Below, piece by piece: positions 13,951 to 25,900 of a stretch of DNA of 64,000 nt. Numbering within the stretch: the first letter of the stretch is position 1; every line of letters starts with the position of its first letter. The position numbers and the translations under genes were made by a program. Source of the DNA: Gymnogyps californianus (lineage: Eukaryota > Chordata > Aves > Accipitriformes > Cathartidae); the NCBI RefSeq assembly GCF_018139145.2, contig NC_059477.1, positions 30,731,502-30,795,501 on the forward strand. Reading direction: 5' to 3'. The notes below the pieces were generated by a model. The model saw only the letters and a list, made by a program, of their open reading frames with translations, was not told the DNA's origin and ran no database searches.

Positions 13951-13988
13951 TCATTTTAAAATGATGTGGTAGCCATCATTGCTTTCAG
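13951..13988 (-). CDS. TFCP2L1: TFCP2L1 coding exon 15 (C-terminus and stop)
   Basis: Encodes Ala464 to Lys475, [12 protein letters not shown], with TGA at 13953-13951. Human TFCP2L1 as I recall it continues CGL after ILK; here the stop follows Lys directly. The acceptor is TGTTACAG. The exon continues as the 3' UTR. Confidence 0.94.
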
Positions 13989-16900
13989 CTGTAACAAAGA
14001 AATGCAAAGCATTTTTTCATTGCTTTTAGAAAACAGCACAGATACAGAACTCCATATTTTCTTCTTAGTTAGTTTGCAGTAGTTTGTACTCTTGTTCCAC
14101 AACCCACTCATGAAAATCAATGTTGAACATCTAGGTCAAAGCATTTACATAAAAAAAATACAACATACTGTCATCTTTTATCATTTTACTAGAAGGTTTT
14201 CTGCTCATTTATGTCAGTAGTATCAATGGATTTATGAAAGTTTTATAACAGTGTAACTGAGAGGAAAGCATAGATCAATCAGTCTATCATAGTGTAAGTT
14301 GATGCCACACCTTGACTTACGCTAAATTAGATTACTTATCTTTTCAGGATAACAGCACCGAGTTTGCGATAACATTTAGTGCAATTGAAAGGAGAAATTA
14401 TCTTTAGAGCCATATGTAATAGCGGCAGCAACACATACCTTTTAATGTGCTGATAACAAAACAAGATTCATCTTGGAAGTTTTGCACCATCTGAAGGGCA
14501 GAAGGAAAAAGCCAACACAAAATATTTTTAGCAAATTCAAGTTTCTTTCAGTGTCAGCATAGAGTTTAGAGGAGAGGTATCAAACAACATTTGGTGTCTA
14601 GTCCTACACAGTCCTGAGTAACCCTGCCCATAAGATTATTAAAGCACATGGCTGATTAATTAAGGTCCTTGCAGCTGCTAACGTGCTTAAGAGAAGCTCA
14701 TACTAAAGTGCTTGCCTGGAACTGATCTAGCTTGTTCAGCATTTTACCATCCTCTTTGCAGCTCTTGATCCTGCAAGTTCTTATACCACTCCAATTAGTC
14801 TATTAAAGACTGTGCTCTTAATTGCCTTCAGTGAAGCTATACTAGTTTAGACTGGATGAAGACAGTCCCTCTCCTAAAATCTAACAATGGTAATACACAT
14901 TCAGCTGAACGATGAAGCTCAGTTGAGCTTACATTAGCATCTGAAATAATATCTAGAGGTGGTCAGCCCTGAGAAATGGACTCCTTGCTGCATAAAGGAA
15001 TATTGCTACTGAAAAGCCATCTCAGCAGCGTCCACCTGGTTATCTTGACCAGACATTAGTATAGATGCTGTGCTTGCAGGAATCATTTACCTGTTTGTAT
15101 TTTGTCAAGGCACAGGAATCTTAATGAAACTGCTATGAGAGGCAAGGCAGATCATGGGAAGCAAGATTAGTTTCTAAAGCTATTTGAGTTATTCATGAGA
15201 AACAACTATATTTTCAGAACACATGCAGGTTCTAGTGAGGCCCCTAAATAAAGAGGTGAGTTAAGAGATTCAGCTGTCTTCAGATCCAATCTGAAATGCT
15301 CATTTAAGCTTCATCTTTAGTCAATGCTTCCTCCCATCTTAGAGTAGCTGTGTGAGACAGAGGAGGTGAATTACCTTCAGGAGGTGTCTCATACAGTTGA
15401 AGCAGATGTTGGACACCTAACTTCAGAGGGGAGGTGACCAGAACCTCTCTGATCAGCTCAGAAAATCCAGCTTTAAGCAAAAGCCTTCTCCTAGCTATTG
15501 AGTATCTTTCAAGCAGAGCACTTTCCAGCTGTAAGTTCCCACACCAAATATCCTTTTCAACTTAGACTAATCTCCCTATTCTCTTTTGGGTTTGACATCC
15601 ACCCCCTGCTCCCGCAAATCAAACTTCACTGGCCAGTCTGTGTGTCTGTGCCTAATGATGCATGAAGTACATTCATAGAGTGCCTCACTCTTGCCACTAT
15701 AGTACTAGAACAAGAAAAAAATTATTAAAAAAGCAATAGACATTGTTAATAATTGACTTAAATAAATACTTAAAGCCTTATACCCCAGCTGGTTCAGGCA
15801 ATTCCCCTAGCAAGAGTTGCCTCCAAGCACTTTACATCCATAAAGCATCAAGGTTTCAGATTTAATCAGGCTGAAATAGCAAGGAGACTTCAGGAATAAG
15901 CATTACAGCCTTCAGTTTAGGCTCCACTTGAGACCCATGCTCTGCTTCATTTGTTTTAACAATGTTTCTTATAAATGAAGCTCCTTAAGTGATTCTGGTG
16001 CATGAATGAGTAAGTAATTTAGTGGGGGGAAAAGAGAAAGAAGGGCAACTCACTATTTACCTGCAAGTTAATGGAATGGACTAAATTAAGCCATCATATA
16101 ATGGGACACAAACAGCTAGCAGAGGTCCATTAAATTATAGTGTGCACTTACACAGCACTGACTGACCCAGTGGCTGTAATCACTGACCAAGATGTAAGAC
16201 TAATTGCCCTACAGATTTTCAAACTTGCCTTCTTTAGGAAACCTTCATATTTAATTTTAAAGGTTCTCACCTTAGGTCCTCACTTCAAAATTTGTTTAAG
16301 TAGCCAACATGAAAAGGAAATGACCGATTTTGTTGTGTTTTGGTTTGTTTTCAAAAAAAGACTCTTTTACAGAGCAAAGATCTTAAAACCACACCAAAAT
16401 CAATGGCATGCATGAATGATTTGCTCTAAGTATTTGCTCTAACTTGTTGGGATTAGTAACCTTGCAAAGCTTCCTCGAAGATTCATTCCATAATTTAAAA
16501 GGTCATTCTAACTTCAAGAAGTCAGACAACTGTTACAGCTCTGACGGAGTTTGCATTAACCCCTTACCTCATTGCTCACTAATACATGGATCCCTGTGGG
16601 TCCCTGCCGATAGATTCGATTTATCTGCTGTGGAGAAATGCTGTACAAGTTTGCAATCTTCTCTATTAATTCCAGCGTGGTCAATTCTTCCAAGAAGATT
16701 GCATGATATACTGCAACAAGTTGAAAGTAATTACAGAATTACAGAGTAATTATAGAATAGCAACTACAGATAACACCAAGATGCTCAACATCAACAACCA
16801 AATGGGTTTAAGATCAAGGTTCAAATCCTGACAGTAGATAAACGAGCTTAGTGCCTTTAAAGCAGCCTCCAAATATCCAGCTTGATGATTTGTAGAAATA

Positions 16901-19900
16901 TACCCAGTATTTGGATGCAGTGGGCAAATAAAGCATGTCACTTTTGCCCAGAGGAAAACACAGGGACTAAAGACAACATGTACCATGGGGCACTAAAAAA
17001 ACCCTCTCAAAGATGTTGATGTTTTTGGATAATCTACTTTTACTGATGTTGACACGTTAAAGTAGATCCAATTAAATAGTAAAACACATGATATTATGTT
17101 ATACAAAAGTAGTATTTTATTAGATTTATCCCACTGATCCCACAGGCACAAACTAAAGCCTACAATGTATCAAATAACTGTACATGACAGTATTATTTTT
17201 TAAATGCAATCCAAATGGTAGAAACAACCAGGTAGAAAAGCTGTGCCTGGTTAATACTATGTGCAAGAACTAAGGACAATCTCCATCCTCATTTGATCGT
17301 ACATCAAGTCATGAGGGTTAGTTAAGAGGAGTGAATCCCCAAAAGCTTTGAACTTCCAAGAATTAGAACCTCACTTTAAGACATATCGACCTTCCATTTC
17401 CCCGAATATGTTCAAACAAGCCATAATCCAAAGCAAATTGTGGTTATGAAGGTAGTTTTTAATGGTATGGTCCCTGTTAAGAATTGAATAGAGATTTTGC
17501 TGCAGCATTCTGCAGATAGCTTGTAAGTTGGGTCTGTTCCCCAGGCAGATGGTACCAGTTGGAATTTGTAGCCCTGAAACTAACCAAAGTGGCAGAACTG
17601 GGATGAACAGGACCTCTTTACACACTCAGGACACCAGGCTGTTCCACGCAGGACCTCAGGCAGAAGCAGCATTCTCACCAGATAAGTGTTTAACAAAATC
17701 CATACGTAAAAACTTACCACAAAGACTGCCATCTCCATTTTCTCGTTTTTGGTGGAGATGGGACCTGTTTTGCTCTGGTTCTTGACAGACATAAATTGTC
17801 ATCTTGGGCCTTACATTTCTATGGATTATTAAAAAACAGTAGTGAGTTATTTAGTAGATCTAAAATTGTTCCAGTCAGCTCCCAAACAATGAGAGATGGA
17901 ATCATTCAGGCTGTGCATAAATACGCAACTAAGGGATAGTCTTGATGCTGGTGATGAGATGTCTTAGGAGGTCTAGTAAGAGCCCCCTGGGAGGTGGTGG
18001 TACAGTGCAGAGCACCTTAATCTCTTCAGGATCAGATAAGAATAAACAGTTTACAGCACTTGTCAAGCAGCTCATCAATACCTGCCCTTTACTCATTTGA
18101 ATCCTGCCATAGAATTTATGATGTTATTGCAATAAAAGTAAGTTTAAGAGTCTTTTGAGGCTCCAGGGGTTGGTTGGTTTGTTTGTTGTTTGCTACCTGT
18201 GATGGAGATGCAACACAGGGTATTGTAGGCTGTGTCTTATATGAAGTGGATGGAACCTATCAGCTGGTAGCAAATAAACCACTGGAGATCCACATATGCC
18301 ATCATTTCAGCAACATTTCTGAGCTGTGCTTGGATTTGAATACCATTGTGATCTCCAGCCTCTGAGATGGCCTCTCTGAAGTGCTAAAAGGAAGTCTAAA
18401 TGCTACAGCTCCAGGATTAACTTCTAGTTAACACTGAAATTACCAAGGGATGCTGCCATAACAAAAAAATAGGAAGGAAGAAGTACAAACCTTCCTTTGA
18501 TTGCATTAAAGAGCCGAATTCCATCAGCAGGCCCACAGATTTGAACAAAATCTTCTTTGGACATCTTCAGTAAGTCAGCACCTACATATTTCAAATTGAT
18601 TTTTTTTCAGAAGTTAAGCAAATCTTAGCTTCCAAATTGTGCGTATGGGCAGCAGGAAAGGGCAGGGGGAGAGAATCCACAAAGCTAAATCAGACAGATT
18701 TGCCTAGAGAAGTTGCAAATTCAGAGAGGTGTACACTGCAAATCAATCATTGTGAAACAGAGAGCTAGAAGCTGCCAAAAGAGCAGTGCTGCACTGGAAG
18801 ATATTCTAGCCAGCTCAGAGACAAGCTAGGTATTTAACATGGGCCATTAAATAGCCCAATTTTCTCTGCCATGTTCACCAGGTTATTTAATCATGTTGCA
18901 AGTCAGAGAAAGGCTCCTCAAGGTTTCAACATCTTTAACAATTCCCCCTTCCACCAGTTTACTGCTGTGTACAACTACCTAATGGGAGAGTGCAGTGAAG
19001 ATGGAGCTGCAGATGGAGCCAGACTCTTCTCAAAGGTGCACAGGGACAGGATGAGAGGCAGCAGACAGAAGATGGAAGATGGGAAACACTGATTAGGTAT
19101 AAGGAAAAACTTTTTCACTGTACGAGTAGTCAAGTATTTGAAGAGGTTGCTTAGAGACATTGTGAAATTTCTGACCTTGGAGATACTCAAAGGCAACTGC
19201 ACAAGGCCCTGGACTTGCTTCAAGCAGGGAGTTGCACGTAATGAACTCAAGAAGTCCCTTCTACCTTAACTGATTCTCTTCCATCTTTATTTATTCCATA
19301 TTTCTACAAACTGTTTTGGCAAATGCTAACTGATCTAAGAACAAAAGAACAACCACACTGGATCAGACCAGTGATCCCATCAACAGTGGCCGGCAGCAGA
19401 TGCTATTGATATGAAGCATAAGCTGCACTTACAAAAGAGAATAAAGACAAAATAATTGGACTGTTTAAACTCACCCGAAAAACTTGAGAAGAGTCTACAG
19501 AATGGAGAGAACCTATTACGATGAAGCCACTGCTGGGCATCTTGAATAGAAGCAGAAGGAAGGAGATGCTACATTGCAAAAAGAATAAGAAGGTCTTGAA
19601 ATGAACTGTTCACCAGTGTCCTAAAAAAGAAAAGCACCACATTAACATGATCTCAAGTACTTACATCATTGCTGGGAGGCAGGAGCTCCACTTGGTGGGT
19701 TGGAGAACTGTTGCTAAAAAAATTATATAAAGTTGGAAGAGAAAAAAAACATTATTTTAAATTTTATATTGCAGTGTCCATCCTCTTCCCCCTCCTCCAT
19801 TTGACTCAACTGTCACAAGTTATGTACCAACTTGGCTTTTTTCTCTATCAGATTTTTAAAAAGGTGTCCAAAATCTGGACCAAGAAAAGAAAGAAAAAAA

Positions 19901-22900
19901 AAAAAAAAAATCTCTACTTGAGCCTTTTGTTGGTCACTTGAGATCCTACTCAACACTAAGAGAAAAACTCAGTTTACTGACCTCATTCAAGCTTTTCCAT
20001 ACGGGTAAGTCACTAATATGACACCATCTAAGCAAGGACATTGTGACCTACAGGGTGGCTGAACTCAAAATTTCTATGAGCCAGAAATCTGCTAACTAAA
20101 TCCACTGTCTAATAATGATTCTTCACAAAAAAATTAATAAAGGACCTTATAATTCAAGCCTGGTGTTATCTTAAACATAGTAAATTGCAATTTAACTGTC
20201 TTACACAAAACCACATTTCTACTAAACCCTCCTAAAACATAGACAGGACTTTAACACATCAAGGATTTTCCCAGAGAGTTAATAATCTACCACTGGAAGA
20301 AAAGGCTCAACAGACCTCTCTACTAACACCAATTTTTGTCCTTTCAGTGTTTGTCCTTATTCATAGGTTGAGGTCGCACATTGAAAATTTGTGGTACAAC
20401 ATTGATTAATTAATAAGATGTGTGGGAACACGACAAGGCTGCAGAGTCCTAGAGGAGGAAAAGAAAGGCCTATGCCAAATTCCTAGGGAAAAGTATGTTT
20501 CAGGGAGGACTCAGAAGTACCGAGGGACCCTGCTGTATATTTCTGTCATCAGCCATCATCTTGGGTGTTTCAGGACCACTAAAACTGTTTTTTCATGACA
20601 GCTATATTAACGAATTAAACATGCCTCCTGTTAGTCCTTTGTGCTGGAACAGCTTCTCAAAACCCAGGCTGCTTTGCACCAGACAGGATTTCTTTACTTC
20701 CCATTCAACTGGGAATTCAGCACCCCAAACTACCTCAAGACAGAAAGGAAGGAAGAAATACCAACTCTGAAGAGGTGCTGAAGGCTGAAAGCCTCCAACA
20801 CTCTTGTCAGAAGGTACTGGGAATTGCTGGTACAGGGCATGGTGTGTTCTCTGACACCCACAGAAGAGTAAGAGAGGAAATTCATGGCAGGAATTGCCCT
20901 GGTGGTCCTCTGATGCTCACCTCCTAGCCACCACATAAGCATCATTACAGGGAATTCCTGGATGGAAGGTCTTAAAAGGCTTTGTGGGAAATATTTTCCC
21001 CTTTCTAGGAGGGGTGGTCCTTGACCTCTTCTTCCAGGGTATGAAATGCATGGACACATAAAACACATGCACATGAAGTCTACCGTATCAACAGGAAAGA
21101 TAAAGCATTTATTTGTTACATACCCATCTCCAAGGTTGAAGCTGTTGGGAGAACTGTTGTAGCTTGGAGATGGAGCATTGTTCATTTGATAAGGCACATC
21201 TGGCCAGGGAGAGCACTGTTGGAAGAAAGGCAGCAGGGATACTTTCATAAGGATGGAAATAAAGGATTTGATTCTCCTCTCATACCACATTCATGCTGTT
21301 GCCACGCCACTAACTTCAGCTCATCACTCCTGCTGGGAGGAGGAGACGGGCCATGGATTTTCTACGCTGCTCTCCAAGCGGGCTGTCAGGGGGCCAGATT
21401 GATTCCAGTTGTGCATTCCACATTTCTCCCATTTCACAAAGCCTGTCCCCAAATAACACTGGGCCAAAGCGTGCACAGCTGTAAGTCAGAGCAACGCCAG
21501 TAAGTCAACTCAGACTGAAGGCAGCAACGATACAGAAATACCCCTGGTCTCAATTATAAATCCCTAATTAAATCCAGGCAAGAGTGACAAATACACTCCA
21601 GTGGCATTGCTTCAGGTTTGTACCAGTGAAAGAGCAGAATTTGAACCAGCCTGTAAAACCTCTGGCTATTAGTCAAAGAGCTCGAGTTATAAATGGGTAT
21701 TTCATGGAGAAAATTTAAGATAGACAGACAGACACAAAGCTACTAAAAGCCTTCACAAATATAGGTCAAACTCCATATTCCATTACAGTAGTGCAAAACC
21801 AGACTAACCCAGCTAGAATTGGTGATTCTGTTCTGAATTTAAACCACTGTAATCAGTAGAAGAAATCTAGCCCTGTGGAACCCCCCGCCATCAAGAGCTC
21901 AAGAAAACGCTCTGTAGTATCCTTGTTTGCAATGATTAAAAGAAGACAAGTGTAGCTTTGGAGTTTTATCATCTCCACAAATACTAGCAAATATTTTATC
22001 ATCTTCACAAGCACTAGCAAATATTTAACGCTTTGGCAACCCAGATTTCCCCATGCAATATGTCAAAGTGCATCAGAGCTCATAGGGAGAGTTTGGGATC
22101 TGCCAACTCAGTAGAATTATGTCTGTGTACACAAGAGCTCGTTAACAACCACCATGTTGAATTAGAAAACGTGCTGGTCGCTCTGGGCAACGTAAGGAAA
22201 ATTGAGTGGGAGGGACTGGATCTCACAAACAGGAAGTTTATTTAAATTAAGAAAAAAACCCTCATTTTTAGAAGTCCAGCAAGCCACTTCAAAAAAACCA
22301 AGAACTAAGTCAAATGACAAGATATTCCCATAGGGAGATGGAACAGTACTTCTAAACCACTGTCTTGAGTCCTGTTGCTTAGTAATGCTGCAGCCTGGGG
22401 TAAGCTTATATATACATCTTCGTAATGGCAGGGAGGGGTAGAAACACATACATCTCTACACCAGATGTATCGGAATATAAGACATTCAAGATATTCCTAA
22501 AGTACAAGCCAGAATCTTCTGAGATCTTGTATGTAATAGTAGCTTCATAGGCACATTCACAGAAAAACAGATTAATAATTTAATCAGATAGCCTATTCAT
22601 CTGTTCAAGTGCCCCATCTCCAACGTGAGCTTTTGCCAGACAGTTCTGAAGAAAATACCTCCTACAATGGGCATCTAAGCGCCATGACAAGTGCCCGGGA
22701 GCACGGCAGAACGTAGAGAAAACTTTTTTTTTAAAGCTAGGCTGTTAAGGGTTGGTTTATACCCTTAAACATAAGAAACTTTGGCATCTTTTATAAACTT
22801 CAACGGTGAGAGATGTTTTATAATTTCACTCAGCTCTCAGTTTCAATCAGATCTGGGCATACGTGTCTCCACATACAATCTCCAAGGCTCAGTCAGACTG

Positions 22901-25900
22901 CATTGTGTCTCAAATCTGTCTCCCAACATGCTGAAGTAGGATGTGTCTAAAACACTTTACCTCTGTGAGAATAGTTGTCTCATAGGAAGGCTGATACTTC
23001 TCCTTCTCTTGGGTGGTCTTCTTCTCCATTTTTTCCCTGTCAGTCTTCTGTTTTCTGTCTGCTCCTTTAGGCTATAAGCACAAGCACAAGCTTTCCCTTA
23101 TGCGAAGTATTACAAGTTTGGAGACAGAGGCCAACAGATTTTTTTTCTAATCTGTTCATAAAAGTCTCCTTCAGATTTATGGGGACTCTACATATGGAAC
23201 AAGATCAGATCTGCATTTTCTAGACAAAAAAAATTAGTCACACATCTATACTGTTTCTATAAATTCCCATTAATGCCTATTGCAATTCCAAAATAGGCTG
23301 ACCACAGTCCTGAGATTTGATACCAACTATTTCAGCCCATGAGTCCCACAAGTTATGCACCTCAACTGGTATTTGTACCATCTCTCCAGGAACAGGAAAG
23401 ACACTGCTCACAGGAGCAAAACTGGAGCAGCAGATCCTTTGAGAAAACAGGCCTATGAAAAGCTTGTTGTTAAGTGGCTGCAGGTCTGCCATGCCCAGAT
23501 TAGGAGCTGCAGAGATGCTTTCTCTCTGAATCTTTCTCTCCTCCAGGTAGCATGGAGAGGAACTCTGCTGCAACAAGCAAAGGGTATTTGAGATCTCCAG
23601 GATATACGCTCATTGTTCACAGAGGATTGAATTAAAGAAACTGGAGATGCCATAATGTCTTGATTGCCTAGGAGCACAAAAACACAGCGGATACCCTAAA
23701 TATCTCAGTATTTGTAGAGTATTCAAGGCACAATGGACTGGCATAAGTCCTAGTGCAGCACTTGGGTCATTCGAATTTAACTAGAATTGCTGTGTAGTTC
23801 AGTGTTTACGTCACTTTGTGCACAAGAGTCCTGTTGAAGATCTTAAGCATACCCAGTTAAAAGTCTGTTCTTTTTCTCCATTATTTGCATCACTCCTACA
23901 CAATTTAAAAACTGTGCATGTTCCTGAGTCTTAATCTAGTTGATGACAAAGCCAAAACTACCTCATACCTTGAACACTTTGATCTGGCAGCTTGCAGAAT
24001 GCAAGTGTTCTGTGTATTCACCATTTTCATTCTGCTTAAAGGTGTCGATTTGCACCCGGAAGGGCACCCCTTTCTCTCCTCCATGTTTCCGTGGAGTAAA
24101 TTCTGTGCTGATGCAATGTACCTGGCAAAACAAAAGCTGTGCTCATCTCTGGAGACAGTTCGAAGCTGTGCAAATCTGAATTTCAGATTTTGCCTGAACG
24201 TGAGGTTTTGGCTCCTCCCGAGAAACTAAGAGAGGCAAAAGAGTTCATATGTTTTCATTTCTGTTCCTCAGGACAAAACAATTAGAAGAACAAGCAGCCC
24301 GGAAAGAAACAGGGCATCAGGAAAAGCATCCTTTGACTTAAGTAAATCCCACATACAGGTTAAAAACAGATAGTTGGCATTTGGGACGAGAAATGCTCTT
24401 GAAAGAGAAAAGCAAGCAAAACTAACAGGTTGTGAACAGTTTCCTCCAGACAAAACTCATGCTTAGAAGGTAACATCAATTTTATTTTTAAAAAGAAAAT
24501 CCTGGCTGTAGCAGGTAGTACTCCAAAGCTAGTAAGTAGCTAGCAAGTTGGTTTAGCAAGCATCCTACAAATTGATTATACATGATTGTCACTTGGGTTT
24601 GTATATTATCATTAGCATCTTTCTCTCTTCTTCATGTCCTGGCTACCTTAACTCTCCAGATCTTTATAAGATATCTCACCATTGTATTTACCACAGAAAT
24701 ATCACTTCTCTCTTACCTGAATGAATGCTGAGGCTCTCTTTGATGGATCCCACAGAAATTCAACAGTGTTCAACTGGGTTGGGCTGGCCCTGGGATCCAA
24801 GATACCAACTGACAGCGGAATATCTGTAGAAGAAAACCCCTAAAATTTTAAAAATATTAAATTGAAGAAGAGAAAGCATTTCCATACAATTACAAGATGC
24901 ATGTGAAAAGCCAAGCCACCAATGATATATCTGTTTGGGACCTATAGTGCTAGATCTCCTTCCCACCCAAAGACATACAGGATTCCCAAGAGAGTGGGAT
25001 ATTAAAAACCTAAACACACATGCAGACACTCCATACATCATTCGGCATCTTGCTTCCAAATACTTCATAGGAACCATAATGAAATAGTCTCACCTATATC
25101 AAGGATACGGTCCCCAGGCCGACTCCACCTCCAGCCCTCAAGCTGCTGGTGCTCTGTGTACTGCAGGCGTCGATCATGGAAAACTACACGAATTATGCTC
25201 TGTTAAGAAAAGATAGCAAGATGAACAACATGAACCAGAGGCCCTTCTCTTGAGATGACTTTGGTTTTCCAGCGTAGAAGCAAAAGCTGATCTGTTATGT
25301 TTCTCACCCCCATTCATGAGGAGAGTAGAGGGTCCACCTAAGAGACCCATCACCATGTTTATCAAATTCCTAAGGGACCCCTGAGTGAGAAAGCAACACA
25401 CTTTCCCCTTCACAGGGCACATCTACACTACATAACGCAGCCCTGTACAGCTTTCTGGGATTCGGTCTGGAAGCATTATAGAAATGTCCACCTAATATTA
25501 GGTGTCATGCCATGTAAACATCACTATACTGCCTCCACACCCAAAACGGCTCACACGGGGGTAATATTTAATGTGTCTGTACCGTGCCCCAATCCCAGTA
25601 TGTCCCACTCTGATTAGCAAATGTGAAAGCCAGCTCACCTGTCCCTGCACCGGTGGAGCTGACATGCCCAGACACCTTGTCAGTGCGAATTAAACTTGAT
25701 TCCAGCCATTAACAGCCAGTCATTGGATTTGCCCTAGTGTAGTTAAACAAGTGTAGAATAGAAAAGCTTCTGTAACAGGAGAATTTTCATCTCTAGTCTG
25801 CAATGGTGCAGCCATGTCAATAACTGGAGAAAAAAGGCTGGAATAAGGGCAATCCCCAGGGCAGACAAGTCCAAAGTACTCCTAACTAATATACCCTTTT

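Larger units (their letters stand above)
14491..24093 (-). other. TFCP2L1: Introns 6-13 between the small 3' exons
   Basis: Between exons 6 and 14 the introns measure about 897, 1745, 1410, 96, 893, 672, 1007 and 2077 nt; introns 4, 5 and 14, outside this block, are 270, 595 and 450 nt. Recognised contents are a CR1 fragment in intron 10, an A-rich tract in intron 8 (about 19883-19910) and a 30-bp tandem duplication in intron 7. The 2.1-kb intron 13 showed nothing recognisable. Confidence 0.75.

Noticed and set aside
20730..21290. 186-residue minus-strand open frame
   Set aside because: Only the part at 21124-21215 is real, as TFCP2L1 exon 8. The rest is read-through into introns on both sides and continues past the GTATGT donor.
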